Positions 41,127 through 50,173 are shown, numbered from the stretch's first letter. The stretch: 64,000 bases of DNA from Streptomyces cucumeris (GCF_024295805.1 NZ_JANCLX010000001.1:1-64000); one strand, 5' to 3'. Made by a program: numbers and translations. The notes: generated by a model from the letters alone, not told the origin.

Positions 41127-42458
41127 TCAGGCAGTCAGGTCAACCTCGACGAAGGCGTTGGGCTGGATGACCCCGAACGCAGCACGCATCTCCGCCAGGA
41201 TCGCGACGAGGTTGCGCACGAAGAAATCGAGATGGGAATCCGTCATCTGGATGGTGGCCTGCTCGCGGTCCCAGAGGATCGCCTTCCGCCAGTCGCCGAC
41301 GTATCCAGTCCCGGCCGGGACTGCCTCGGTCTCGATGACGGGCAGGCCCCACAGGGTCTGAGCGGTGCCGACACCGGCCGGGCCGCCGAAGTAGAACCGA
41401 GCCTCGTTGTCCTGGAGGAGGTCGATGATCTCGACGTCGGCGGGGTTGAGGAGGTACGCGTTCGGGATCGAGCGGCCCACGGTGCGCACCTTGGTGCGGG
41501 CCTTCCGGAGGGTGACGAGGGCGTTGGTGTCCCACGACTGCGACTGCACGCCGGAGACGTTGCCGACGCCCTCGAAGTTCTCGCCAGTGCCATCGCCGCC
41601 GATCATCTGGTCCTCGAGCTCTTCCTCGAGGCCGTACCGGAGGAACGCGTCGATCAGGGTCCGGATCTGCGCCGCGTCGCTGAGGGCGCGCTTGGTGACC
41701 GGGATCCAGTGCGCGATCGTCCGCACCGGCGTGGTCACCTTCGCCGCAGCAAGCGCGCTCTCCGGCTTGTAGCCGCCTCCCGCGTTGTTGACCAGCGCGC
41801 CCGGCACGGATGCCGGGGCCGTCGGCGCTGCCGAGGACGTGGCCTCGGCCACCGGAGCGGCATTGTTGGTGATGGATGTCAGCCGCACGTACTCAACCGT
41901 GTCGGACGTGGTGGTGCCCTGGGTGACGACGTCCCGCAGCCGCAGCGGCCGTTGCAGCGCGTCCAGGCCGACCTGAAGGCCGAGCTGGTCGTTGGTCACC
42001 CAGGCGCCCGCGCTGGTGTCCGAGCCGCCGGTCACCAGCGACTTGAATCCGGCGAGACCGCTCTGCACGCGCTGCTTCTGGCCGAAGGTGCCGTTCGGCG
42101 CGGTGGCCAGCAGCGCCTTGTACTCGGCGCTGTCGGTGAACTGCTCGCCCAGGCTCTTGCGCCGGTCGGGCAGTTCGAAGCCGGATGCGGTCCGGCGGTG
42201 GCCGTTGTCGTCGGTCTTGGCGTTGAGGGCGATGTCGTCGCCGAGGTCGGCGAGCGTCTTGCGCAGCTCGTCGTTGCCCTTCAGCTCCTGGATCTGGCTC
42301 TTCGCCTCGGTGGCCTTGGCCATGTGCTCCCGCAGGGCACCGGCCTCCTCCGGGGTGAAGTCCCGGTTCTCGTCCTCCGCCTTCTTGGCGATCGCACGCG
42401 CCTCGGTGAGGTGGTGCTTCATCTGGCCGGTCAGGTCGGCCAGGGTCATCGTCGGCAT
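41127..42458 (-). CDS. Major capsid protein (HK97 fold)
   Basis: 443 residues; ATG at 42458 with GAGGAGACGGCAG upstream. Residues 1-120 are a coiled-coil scaffold (delta) domain cleaved on maturation (AIAKKAEDENRDFTPEEAGA). The shell domain has NDQLGLQVGLDALQRPLRLR, HWIPVTKRALSDAAQIRTLI and LWGLPVIETEAVPAGTGYVG, all HK97-type. Confidence 0.93.
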   Translation of the reverse strand: MPTMTLADLTGQMKHHLTEARAIAKKAEDENRDFTPEEAGALREHMAKATEAKSQIQELKGNDELRKTLADLGDDIALNAKTDDNGHRRTASGFELPDRRKSLGEQFTDSAEYKALLATAPNGTFGQKQRVQSGLAGFKSLVTGGSDTSAGAWVTNDQLGLQVGLDALQRPLRLRDVVTQGTTTSDTVEYVRLTSITNNAAPVAEATSSAAPTAPASVPGALVNNAGGGYKPESALAAAKVTTPVRTIAHWIPVTKRALSDAAQIRTLIDAFLRYGLEEELEDQMIGGDGTGENFEGVGNVSGVQSQSWDTNALVTLRKARTKVRTVGRSIPNAYLLNPADVEIIDLLQDNEARFYFGGPAGVGTAQTLWGLPVIETEAVPAGTGYVGDWRKAILWDREQATIQMTDSHLDFFVRNLVAILAEMRAAFGVIQPNAFVEVDLTA

Positions 42459-42469
42459 CTGCCGTCTCC

Positions 42470-43357
42470 TCAGTCTGTGAGCGATGCCTCCAGCTCCAGG
42501 AGCTGGAGGTCAGTGCGCAGACGGGCAGAGGCGGCACCGGCCTTGGCGGCGTCGTCGTCCGACGGCGCTTCGCGGGGGTCCGGCGTGGTCTCGTCCTCGG
42601 TACTGCTCTGGGTGGTTTCCTCGGTGCCCTCGGCGGGCGGGGTGTCCGGCTGGGCGGAGGGCTGTACGCCGTCGGCCGCCGGACCCGGCTGGCCGGGCTC
42701 CTCGGGTGCGTTCTTCTGCGGTGCGGTCCGGGCCTTCTCGGGCTCGGCCGCGGCGAGCACCTCGCCGATCGCCTCGTAGGCGGTCGTCAAGGTCTCGAAA
42801 TTTTTTTGGCTGAGCACCCTGCCAGCCTTCGCACCGCGGGCCAGACCGCGCGCCTTCGCGGCCAGGAGTTCGGTCTCCTGGTTGGCGCCGACCAGGCACG
42901 GGCCGACCTCGTGCACCTTCAGGCGCCGCAGCTCGTAGTAGCCGCCCCATGGGTGCTCGTCGTCCTTCACCCACGCGCCCTCGTTCACGTCGTAAGCGAA
43001 GGAAAACTGGGTGACCCTGCGGCCCTTGAGCAGCCGGTACACCTGGGCGGCGGTGGGGTTCTCCTCCAAGTCCTCGACCTGGCCAGTGACCTCCAGCCCC
43101 TGGAGCGTCTCGACCGCCTTGACCACCCGGCCGATGTGGGCGAACGGATCGCCCCAGGCATGCGACCAGATCACGGGGATGTCGTCCCCCTTCGCGGCCC
43201 ATTCCGCCAGGGTCTCGCTGAACGCGCCCGGCCGGACGATGTCGCCCATCGAGTCCTCGGTGTCGAACACGCTGACCAGGGCGGTGAACTGCCCCTCGGC
43301 CAGCCCGTCGGCGACGCCCGCCGCCTTCACCCGCGCGGTGAAATCCTTCGTACGCAC
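42470..43357 (-). CDS. Prohead serine protease (HK97/U35 type)
   Basis: 295 residues from a GTG at 43357 (AAGGAGGGATGACGCC). Protease domain about 1-170 with GDIVRPGAF, catalytic His in VIWSHAWGDP and Ser in TQFSFAYDV. The remaining 110 residues are acidic, Pro/Glu/Thr-rich and end in a helix. Removes capsid delta domains. At the domain border (about residue 184) codons CAA AAA AAT create an A7 run, very unusual for this GC content. Confidence 0.9.
   Translation of the reverse strand: MRTKDFTARVKAAGVADGLAEGQFTALVSVFDTEDSMGDIVRPGAFSETLAEWAAKGDDIPVIWSHAWGDPFAHIGRVVKAVETLQGLEVTGQVEDLEENPTAAQVYRLLKGRRVTQFSFAYDVNEGAWVKDDEHPWGGYYELRRLKVHEVGPCLVGANQETELLAAKARGLARGAKAGRVLSQKNFETLTTAYEAIGEVLAAAEPEKARTAPQKNAPEEPGQPGPAADGVQPSAQPDTPPAEGTEETTQSSTEDETTPDPREAPSDDDAAKAGAASARLRTDLQLLELEASLTD
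42801..42807 (-). promoter_or_regulatory. A7 run in protease gene, possible slippery site
   Basis: Minus-strand codons CAA AAA AAT (Gln-Lys-Asn) hold a heptamer of the X-XXY-YYZ form. The -1 frame stays open to about 42510. It sits at the end of the protease domain. Slippage is not proven. Confidence 0.35.
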
Positions 43358-43361
43358 GGCG

Positions 43362-45287
43362 TCATCCCTCCTTCGCGTAGTCGAGAGTGCAGTTGCAGTT
43401 CACTAGCTCCTCGGTCCGGCCCTTGCCGTCACCCGGCCATCTCAGGCCGTTGGAGAACACGTCATCCAGTGAGACGGACTCACCGTCCTGGGCCCGGTGG
43501 GAGGCGCGTGGCTTCTTCCCGCCGGTCCGCCAGACCTTCTTCGTCAGCCCGGAGGCGCCGGCCGCGTCGTGCCCGCCGAAGGACCGCAGCTCGGTCGAGG
43601 CGGTGAGCGCCCGTGCGGCGGCTGCGGTGCCCCACGCCACCCCAGCCGACCGCAGAGCCTCCCGCCACCCGTCGCCGCCCGCCTCCTGCACCGCAGCGAC
43701 GGCCTCCCGCCCAGCCTCCTCATGCTGCTCGGCGTGCGTCTCCGCCGCCGCCAGCACCCAGGCGAGCATCACCTCAGCCGACCAGCCCTCGGCCTCGGGG
43801 TTCCATTGGTCGAGCACCTCCCACGCGCCGACCTGCGCCAGCCGGTACCCGTGATCGGCCAGCAACGACTGGAGCTGCGCGAGCCGGTCATCGTGCCCAT
43901 CCGCCCACAGCTCCAGCAGATCCGGCATGCCGTCCGCCTTGGCGCCGGCCGCCGTCAGCAGCTGCTCGGCCTGCCGCTCGGTGAAGGCGGTCAGCGACTT
44001 CTCGAGAGCCTTCCGCTCCGCGGTGAACGACCCCAGCGCGGACGGCTTGCCGCTCTTCGTATGGGGCCGGCCGCGGGCCTTGGGCGCACCGTCCGGCGCC
44101 GTGTCTCTGGGCGACGCCAAGCCGCCTTCAGTGACGTTCAGGGGCACGATGAGCGTGTCCCCGTCGTCCACCGCCGGGAGATTGTTCCGCGCCCGGGTTT
44201 CGTTCACCGTCATCCACGGGCGCCCGGTCGCGGTGCTCGCGGCCGCAGCCTGCTCCTCGAAGCTGCCGCGGAGCTTGGCGCCGATGTTGAACTCGGCGTA
44301 CACGTCCCGGTTGTCCGGCAGGTCCGGAAGGATCTGCGCAGCGATCTCCTGCTCCAGCATCACCAGCCACGGCCCCAGCGTGTCCTGATACAGATGCGCG
44401 TGCTGCTCCTTGATGTTGGAGTACGTCGCGTGATCCAGGATCCCGATCAGCGGCGGCGGGATGAAGTACGCCGCCGCGCACTCCTCACGGGTCAGCTTGC
44501 GCGCCTCGATGTACTGAGCCGCCTTCGGATCGAACCCGACCGGCTTGTACTCCATCCCGTCTTCCAGGATCGGCGTGCCGCCCTCGGCGCCGCCGCCAGA
44601 GGTGAAGCTGCGCCACATCTCGCGGAAGCGAGCCTTCTCCTTCGGCCCCCACTCAGGCGCGTCCGCTGGGCGGACGAGGACACCCGTCGTACGGGCCCCG
44701 CTCTTCCACATCGCCGCCCGTGCCTTCGCCGACTCCGACGACTCCAGCAGCAGCTCGCGCAGCGACTCGACCGGGGACGCCCCATACGTCAGGCCCTCCG
44801 GCGAGTAGCCGTGGAGGTGCACCACCTCGTCGACGCCGAAGTCACGGCCCCCCGCTGTCTCGAAGTGGGACGGGGCGATCCAGTTCCCGCCGTACGGGCG
44901 GATCAGTGTCGGCGGCACCGGCAGGATCCGTAGCGTGCCGTCGAGCTTCAGCTTGATCCCGTACGCGTTGTCGTACAGCGCCAGATCGCTCACGATCCGC
45001 TCGACAAACCGGTACTGCGTCATGCGCGGCAGCGGCTCGGCGAGCAGCTGCGCGAGCGGATGATCGATCAGCCGCTCACGGTCGGTGTCGGTGAGCCGCC
45101 GGAAAACATGGATCCCGAGCTGCGCGACATTCCGCGCGATGAACCCGATCACCGTCCGGACCTGCGGCTGCGTGCGCCAGATCGTCTCGTACTCCCACGG
45201 CGCGGCAGGCAACGGCATCGCGGCGAACCCCGGCGTCACCCCGGCCCCGGTCGTCGCCAGCTGGCCGGAGGAGACGACAAACGACAC
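43362..45287 (-). CDS. Portal protein fused to a MuF-like domain
   Basis: 641 residues from a GTG at 45287, three bases past the upstream stop. HK97-type portal in about 1-400 (VIGFIARNVAQLGIHVFRRL, YSPEGLTYGASPVESLRELL). After a linker, residues about 450-641 form a MuF/SPP1 gp7-like head-morphogenesis domain with RASH-type and DVFSNGLRWPGDGKG, VNCNCTL at the end. Portal forms the DNA gate; MuF-type proteins enter the head and may be ejected. In many phages these are two genes. Confidence 0.9.
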   Translation of the reverse strand: MSFVVSSGQLATTGAGVTPGFAAMPLPAAPWEYETIWRTQPQVRTVIGFIARNVAQLGIHVFRRLTDTDRERLIDHPLAQLLAEPLPRMTQYRFVERIVSDLALYDNAYGIKLKLDGTLRILPVPPTLIRPYGGNWIAPSHFETAGGRDFGVDEVVHLHGYSPEGLTYGASPVESLRELLLESSESAKARAAMWKSGARTTGVLVRPADAPEWGPKEKARFREMWRSFTSGGGAEGGTPILEDGMEYKPVGFDPKAAQYIEARKLTREECAAAYFIPPPLIGILDHATYSNIKEQHAHLYQDTLGPWLVMLEQEIAAQILPDLPDNRDVYAEFNIGAKLRGSFEEQAAAASTATGRPWMTVNETRARNNLPAVDDGDTLIVPLNVTEGGLASPRDTAPDGAPKARGRPHTKSGKPSALGSFTAERKALEKSLTAFTERQAEQLLTAAGAKADGMPDLLELWADGHDDRLAQLQSLLADHGYRLAQVGAWEVLDQWNPEAEGWSAEVMLAWVLAAAETHAEQHEEAGREAVAAVQEAGGDGWREALRSAGVAWGTAAAARALTASTELRSFGGHDAAGASGLTKKVWRTGGKKPRASHRAQDGESVSLDDVFSNGLRWPGDGKGRTEELVNCNCTLDYAKEG

Positions 45288-45289
45288 GA

Positions 45290-45511
45290 TCAGCCACCCC
45301 CGCCCGCGAGTACCTGCGTGAACTCCACCTGCGACCGCTCGATGACGATCTCCCCGTCGACGCGCTGCGGCTCCCGCCCGGCCTCCAGCAGCTCGGCGTC
45401 CCGGAGCACCAGGAGCGGGCCCCGCTTGGCCCACAGGACGCCGGAGAACGCCTTGTCGGCGAGGTTCACCACGACCCGCTTCCGGACCGCCGTACGACGC
45501 CACGCGAACAT
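45290..45511 (-). CDS. Small hypothetical protein between TerL and portal
   Basis: 73 residues: RKRVVVNLADKAFSGVLWAK then LLVLRDAELL is a compact beta protein common at this place in Streptomyces phages. Role unknown. Confidence 0.65.
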   Translation of the reverse strand: MFAWRRTAVRKRVVVNLADKAFSGVLWAKRGPLLVLRDAELLEAGREPQRVDGEIVIERSQVEFTQVLAGGGG

Positions 45512-45535
45512 CAGCGACCTCCTGCCTCCCGGCCG

Positions 45536-47308
45536 CTACACGACCATGATTTCGTCCTCGTCCGCGTACCGGGACTTCCTCTTCGGCGGGCGAGCCAGAA
45601 CCTCGGACATCGCGTCACACAGCGCGGACACGCCGTCGATCTTCTCGCCCGAATTCGCCTTGTCCGGCTTCACGTTGCCCGCGGCGTCCATGGCCACGGC
45701 CAGGTTGTCGACCATCCACAGCATCACCGGGGACCCGTCATGCCTCAGCACCGGCCGGCCGCCCTGCCCCACCGCCTTCTGACCGAGGAGGAGATGACGC
45801 TGTACCGCCTTGAGCGCAGGCGACATGGTGACGAAGCCCTGGCCGACCTTGACCAGTGGTGCCCGCTCGCCCTGCAAGTCGTTCGTGAGCTGGGTGGAGT
45901 TCCACCGGTCGTATCCGAGGGACTTCACCTTGAACGCGGCCAGGTCGCGCCGGATCTGCTCCTTGATGAAGTCGTAGTCCGTAACGTTCCCGGGCGTGGT
46001 CCGCAGCCAGCCCTCCCGGACCCACCGGGAGGCCGCCCCCGACGTTCGCTTGTCCAGGGCCTTGACGTTGTCCTCCGGCGTCCAGAACCTGAGCAGCAGA
46101 TCGAGAGATCCGTCTTCGTCGTCGGGGAACAGCCAGGCCAGCGCGTTGAGGTCGGACACCGAGCCCAAGTCCAGCCCGCCGTGCGCCTCCCGGCCCTTGA
46201 GCTTCTCCTCGTCCACCAGCGCCGCATTCGCCCGCCAAGACTCCAGCGTCAGGAACTTCGTCTGCTGCTTCGTCCGCACCCCGAGGTGCAGACGGAGGAA
46301 CTTCGCCAGGTCCGCAGGGGACTGCTTGGCCTCGTCCGCCCGGGCCGCCAGATACGAGCGCGTAGGGCTCACCCCGTAGCCAGGGTTGGCGGCCTTCCAC
46401 GTGGCCTCCGCGAAAGGGTCCGCGTCCTTCGGCACCGCGAACACCACGCCGTACACCGACGGCGCCGTGAACACCCCGCGCGCCAGCTGCTCGATCCGGT
46501 CCCGCTTCCGGCCGTAGATCGACTCCTTCTTACCCGCGTCCGCCGTCGTGATGATGAGAATGAGCGGCTGACGCCGGGAGCCGGTGCCGGTCTCGATCGT
46601 CTCCACCAGCTCCGGCGTCTTGTGCTCGTGCAGCTCGTCGATGATCGCGTTGTGCAGGTTCGCGCCGTGCTGAGCACCCGCCACCGACGAGATCGGCTTG
46701 AAGTACGAGCCCGACTTCGGGTGGTAGATGACGCTCTTCATCGCCTTGACGTGCCGCTTCAACGCCGGAGCCGACTCCGCCAGCCGCTTCACCGGCTCGA
46801 AGACGAACCCGGCCTGCTCCTTCGTCGTCGCCGCGGTGATGCACTGCGCGGCAGGCTCACCATCAGCGCACGTCATGTAGATCGCGACGCCACCGGCCAG
46901 CGTGGACTTGCCGTTCTTTCGGGGGACATCGACGAACGCCTCGCGGATGATCCGCACGTACATGTCCGCGTCGTCATCCCAGACGACCCAGCCGAAGACG
47001 GGGGCGATGATCCACGCGACCTGCCAAGGGTCCGGCCGCAGCGGCTGCCCGGCCCACTGGCCTTGGGTGTGCCGCAGCAGCCCGAACGCCTTGATCACCT
47101 TGTCGACCCGCTCGGGGTCGAACCGGGCTCCGGGGACTTCCCGCGGCTCGGGCGTCTTGACCAGCGGCGGACAGTCCGGCAGCGGGATCCCCCGCTCAAC
47201 CAGATACCAGGCCACCTCGGGGCTCAGCTTCAGCCGCTCCAGCAGCTCCGCGTCCAGATAGGCCGCCGGCGGGTCAGGCGAAGGGGTTCTCTTCCTCGTC
47301 GCCATCAT
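45536..47308 (-). CDS. terL: Terminase large subunit
   Basis: 590 residues. ATPase with Walker A-like VPRKNGKSTLAGG and Walker B NAIIDELHEHKTPELVE; nuclease domain begins at LDLGSVSDLNALAWLF with a late acidic residue in DGVSALCDAM. The start (two ATG codons) overlaps the terS end by 35 bases. Packages DNA into the head and cuts concatemers. Confidence 0.94.
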   Translation of the reverse strand: MMATRKRTPSPDPPAAYLDAELLERLKLSPEVAWYLVERGIPLPDCPPLVKTPEPREVPGARFDPERVDKVIKAFGLLRHTQGQWAGQPLRPDPWQVAWIIAPVFGWVVWDDDADMYVRIIREAFVDVPRKNGKSTLAGGVAIYMTCADGEPAAQCITAATTKEQAGFVFEPVKRLAESAPALKRHVKAMKSVIYHPKSGSYFKPISSVAGAQHGANLHNAIIDELHEHKTPELVETIETGTGSRRQPLILIITTADAGKKESIYGRKRDRIEQLARGVFTAPSVYGVVFAVPKDADPFAEATWKAANPGYGVSPTRSYLAARADEAKQSPADLAKFLRLHLGVRTKQQTKFLTLESWRANAALVDEEKLKGREAHGGLDLGSVSDLNALAWLFPDDEDGSLDLLLRFWTPEDNVKALDKRTSGAASRWVREGWLRTTPGNVTDYDFIKEQIRRDLAAFKVKSLGYDRWNSTQLTNDLQGERAPLVKVGQGFVTMSPALKAVQRHLLLGQKAVGQGGRPVLRHDGSPVMLWMVDNLAVAMDAAGNVKPDKANSGEKIDGVSALCDAMSEVLARPPKRKSRYADEDEIMVV

Positions 47309-47729
47309 CGGCCCCTCTCGCCAGGGCCTGCTCCGTCGAGGGCGTCAAACCGAAGTGCCCCGCGAGCGCCCGCAGCTCACGGCCAGCCGCCCGGGCGATA
47401 CCCACCGCCGGATGCGCCAGCACTCCCTGCTTCGCCTCGATCGTCAGCCCCTCACGCTGAACCGTCTGCGTCGCCTCCACGAACACCGCCCAGGTCTCGC
47501 AGTAGCTGGCGAGCACCGCCCGGTCCTCCGGCTTCAACAGATCCAGCCGCGTCAGCCCCGGCACCACCCGGTCCCACTCGGCCCGCGCCTCGCCAGTCAG
47601 CCACTCCGGAGCCGACGGCGGGACCCGCTTGAACGCTGGCCCAGCATGCACCGGACGGCCCGCAACGTCCTTGCCCTCACCCCGGCCCTTCAGCAGCTTC
47701 AACGCCGCGGGCTCTGCGGTACGCCCCAT
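47274..47729 (-). CDS. terS: Terminase small subunit, P27 family
   Basis: 151 residues; ATG at 47729. Typical P27 start (AALKLLKGRGEGKDVAGRPV) and helix ALAGHFGLTPST near the end. Recognises the packaging site and loads TerL. Confidence 0.88.
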   Translation of the reverse strand: MGRTAEPAALKLLKGRGEGKDVAGRPVHAGPAFKRVPPSAPEWLTGEARAEWDRVVPGLTRLDLLKPEDRAVLASYCETWAVFVEATQTVQREGLTIEAKQGVLAHPAVGIARAAGRELRALAGHFGLTPSTEQALARGADDGDEEENPFA

Positions 47730-47821
47730 GGCCCAGACCCCCTATGCCGGATTCTGTGCACGCGTCTCCCGAGTTGACCGCGGCGGGCCCCCAGGCGATC
47801 ACCCTGGTGATTGCGACACCC

Positions 47822-48037
47822 CTACCCCCCTGGTTGGGTGTCCGGGTTGGCTGGGGTCGGGGCGGTGATGCCGATGGCGATGTCCTTGATCTTGCCGCTG
47901 AAGGTGATGGCGCCCTTGATCGCCTCGGTGCCGTCGGCTCCGGAGCGGAGGGCGTGTTGGACGAAGGCGGCGAGCTCGTTGAGGGTGAGGGCTTTGCCAT
48001 TGGCCTTGTGCTTGATCTCCTGGCCCATGTGGTTCAT
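47822..48037 (-). CDS. Small hypothetical protein next to HNH
   Basis: 71 residues with GGAG five bases before the ATG at 48037, which overlaps the HNH stop (ATGA). GQEIKHKANGKALTLNELAA is a conserved segment in Streptomyces phages near terS. Role unknown. Confidence 0.6.
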   Translation of the reverse strand: MNHMGQEIKHKANGKALTLNELAAFVQHALRSGADGTEAIKGAITFSGKIKDIAIGITAPTPANPDTQPGG

Positions 48038-48423
48038 CGTCTCCGTCCTCGCGCTCGGTGCATTCCTCGTATGGCTTCGGCTCTGCTCTTGACCTGGTCG
48101 CAGTCGGGGCACAGAAGGCCGAGGTTGTCGAGGTCGGTGGGTGATCCGCCTTCGGCGATCGGGACGATGTGGTCGAGGACGAACGGGTCGTCGTCGGGTC
48201 CGGTGTCGGCTTGGTCGGCTCCGCATCGGTAGCAGCATCCGTTGTCCCGTGCGGTGATCCGGCGCTTGAGCTTGCGCCAAGTGCCGGAGCTGATGCCGTA
48301 CCTGCTGGCCTTGTCGTCGCGTCCTGCCCATGGGATGGGCTGGTGCTTGTCGCAACGTCCGCGCTTGGTCGCGAGCTCAGAGCACTCGGGGTCGGTGCAG
48401 CGGGAGGGAGGGGCGGTGGGCAC
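48034..48423 (-). CDS. HNH endonuclease
   Basis: 129 residues from a GTG at 48423 with GGGGGGAGG upstream. Zinc cysteines CYRCGAD and CPDCDQ surround the HNH core FVLDHIVPIAEGGSPTDLDN. HNH proteins beside terminase genes are needed for DNA packaging and cos cutting in several phages. Confidence 0.88.
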   Translation of the reverse strand: MPTAPPSRCTDPECSELATKRGRCDKHQPIPWAGRDDKASRYGISSGTWRKLKRRITARDNGCCYRCGADQADTGPDDDPFVLDHIVPIAEGGSPTDLDNLGLLCPDCDQVKSRAEAIRGMHRARGRRR

Positions 48424-48447
48424 GGGCCTCCCCCCTGGGTATGGCGA

Positions 48448-48474
48448 AGGCCCCGACCGGGTGGGTGCGGGGCC
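48448..48474 (-). terminator. Terminator after lipoprotein gene
   Basis: Stem AGGCCCCG / CGGGGCCT between the lipoprotein stop (48545) and the HNH start, fitting an end of the lipoprotein transcript. Confidence 0.55.
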
Positions 48475-48544
48475 TGTCGTCTGTGTCCGGGCACGCCGGA
48501 CTTGGGGCAATGATGCGACGGCTGATCGCTTGTGGTCAAGCCGG

Positions 48545-49225
48545 TCAGTCGATGGCGGTCTTCAGCTTGGTGAGCTCGGGGCCTGTGTCCTTGGCGGGCA
48601 TGGTCCATCGCCAGGTGGTGTCATCGCCGTCGGTGTAGGTGAGGGTGCCGCCTCGCTGGGCGGTGGTGATGTCGAATGCCTGGGTGCGCCATTGGTAGGT
48701 GCCGGGCTTGACGGTGCCGCCGCTGGTGTAGCCGTTGGGGGTGACGTTGGTGGCGTTGCCGGTCTGGGTGTCGACGGCTTGGCCGTCGGGGGCTACCCAT
48801 TCCCAGCCGCCGTTCTCGATGGGTGCGGATTCGGCTGCGGCGACCGCCTTGGTGGAGCGGGCCTTGTAGGTGATGATCGCGAAGGCCCCGTTCTCTGCGG
48901 TCTCGCCGGTGGCGGACTTGGAGTAGATGACGGTGGTGGGGGTGATTTCGAGGACGCCGCCGCCGGGGCCTTCGAAGGGGTCGGGTGAGCCGATGGTCTC
49001 GATGCCCTTGCCGAGGGCCATGGGCTTGGTGGGGTCTGGCCCCTTGGCCGTGTCGGCGGCCTTGTCGCCGCAGTGCTTGGTCCACTCGGCTTGGGTCGTG
49101 TCCTGGCTGGTGCAGTCGAAGGTCTTCCCGGCCTTGGGCTGGCCTTCGCTGTCGTCGCTGCTGCATGCGGCGAGGGGGAGGCAGAGCAGCGCGGTCGCGG
49201 CGAGTGTGAGTGTGCGGGTGCGCAT
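48545..49225 (-). CDS. Lipoprotein, prophage cargo (moron) candidate
   Basis: 226 residues; ATG at 49225 with CAGGGGGGACACCC upstream. Signal peptide with lipobox LPLAAC (Cys about residue 21), then SSDDSEGQPK. The mature part is beta-rich (VLEITPTTVIYSKSATGETA, YQWRTQAFDITTAQRGGTLT) and without a known family. It is flanked by hairpins and an upstream gap of 389 bases, so it may have its own promoter. Possible roles include superinfection exclusion at the surface or host fitness. Confidence 0.75.
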   Translation of the reverse strand: MRTRTLTLAATALLCLPLAACSSDDSEGQPKAGKTFDCTSQDTTQAEWTKHCGDKAADTAKGPDPTKPMALGKGIETIGSPDPFEGPGGGVLEITPTTVIYSKSATGETAENGAFAIITYKARSTKAVAAAESAPIENGGWEWVAPDGQAVDTQTGNATNVTPNGYTSGGTVKPGTYQWRTQAFDITTAQRGGTLTYTDGDDTTWRWTMPAKDTGPELTKLKTAID

Positions 49226-49614
49226 GGGTGTCCCCCTGGTGTGCGAGTGCTGGTGGGTGTGGGGGGATGCGCACTGTATCGGGCGTGTGGGATGGCGCGT
49301 TGGAGTTCGGTCAGAATGCCTCCGCCCCGCTCGTTGCCGGGCGGGGCGGTTCGCTCCCGAGCAGCTGCGCAGCCCACGCAGATCGGGTAGGGACACGGCC
49401 AGCGTACGCCGCGGGGCTGACGGTTGGGGTCAGCAGAACGCCCCCGCTCCAGGAAGGGGCGGGGGCGTTTGCAGCTGGCCCTCGCGCCCACGGTAGGCCG
49501 TGCGCTCGGCTGTGTCACGGGGCATGCACGGGGTGAGGCCCCGCTGCGGCGGGGGCGCGGCGGGGCCTGGGTGCCGGGCGCTACCCGGCGCGTAGCTGCC
49601 AGTGTGGCAGGCGG
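49226..49614. other. 389-base gap around the lipoprotein promoter
   Basis: No gene. Contains a strong hairpin at 49437-49469, a GC-rich hairpin around 49326-49350 (CCGCCCCG / CGGGGCGG) and probably the lipoprotein promoter. A transcription break between early genes and the packaging module is likely here. Confidence 0.6.
49437..49469. terminator. Terminator downstream of early genes
   Basis: Stem AACGCCCCCGC / GCGGGGGCGTT with loop of about 10 bases, 145 bases beyond the early-gene operon end. Near-palindromic, so usable from either strand. Confidence 0.7.
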
Positions 49615-49938
49615 TCAGTCGACGGGCGTCCACTGCGTGACGGTCACCTGGCGCTCCTCGACTTCCACGGCCTCGACGGTGCCGCCCCACCAGCCGTGGT
49701 CGTCGGGCGTGTACTCGCCGATCTCGAAGTCGCCGACGTTCAAGCGGCCCTCGTACTCGACGGCGTACGTCTTGCCGTCATCCTCAGCGAGGAAAACCGC
49801 GCGGCGCTTGGCCGTGTACTTCAGCGTGGTCACGTGCTCGTCGCAGAGCACGGTGTCGCTGTACTCGACGTCCCTGGGGCTGTCCGGGGGGACGCCGATC
49901 GCGGCGAGCTCGGCGGTGGTGAAGGTGCGGGTGGGCAT
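49615..49938 (-). CDS. Hypothetical protein, MPTRTFT family copy 1
   Basis: 107 residues. Start PTRTFTTAELAAIGVPPDS, middle AEDDGKTYAVEYEGRL, end VEERQVTVTQWTPVD. A paralogue at 58864-59178 has the same frame (PTRTFTPDQLDEIGVP, APDDGKAYGVTYQRPL, QVTVTRWKP). No function recognised. Confidence 0.65.
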   Translation of the reverse strand: MPTRTFTTAELAAIGVPPDSPRDVEYSDTVLCDEHVTTLKYTAKRRAVFLAEDDGKTYAVEYEGRLNVGDFEIGEYTPDDHGWWGGTVEAVEVEERQVTVTQWTPVD

Positions 49939-49943
49939 GGTGG

Positions 49944-50096
49944 TCAGTCTCCCGTCTTGGGCTGGCTGGGGGCAGGGTTCGGCTGGACTGGCCGTGTCCA
50001 GCCGCCGGTGTTTGCGTCGTACTCGCGGGCGTGCTGGGGCTCTCGCTCGCTCCGCTCGGGGTCGCGGATGGGCATGTCCTCGCGTAGGGGTGCCAC
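49944..50096 (-). CDS. Small hydrophilic hypothetical protein
   Basis: 50 residues from a GTG at 50096 with GAGGAG at optimal distance. Highly charged start (LREDMPIRDPERSEREPQ), no known domain. Between the Pycsar-effector-like gene and MPTRTFT copy 1. Confidence 0.5.
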   Translation of the reverse strand: MAPLREDMPIRDPERSEREPQHAREYDANTGGWTRPVQPNPAPSQPKTGD

Positions 50097-50173
50097 GATG
50101 GTGCTCCTCGTCTCGGTTCGGGATGGGGCCCGGGGCGGCCGTCTGCTGCCAGGCGATCCGGCCGCCCCGGGAG

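Noticed and set aside
46000-46400. Plus-strand and second minus-strand frames inside terL
   Set aside because: They overlap the conserved TerL nuclease domain and show only GC-rich shadow composition.
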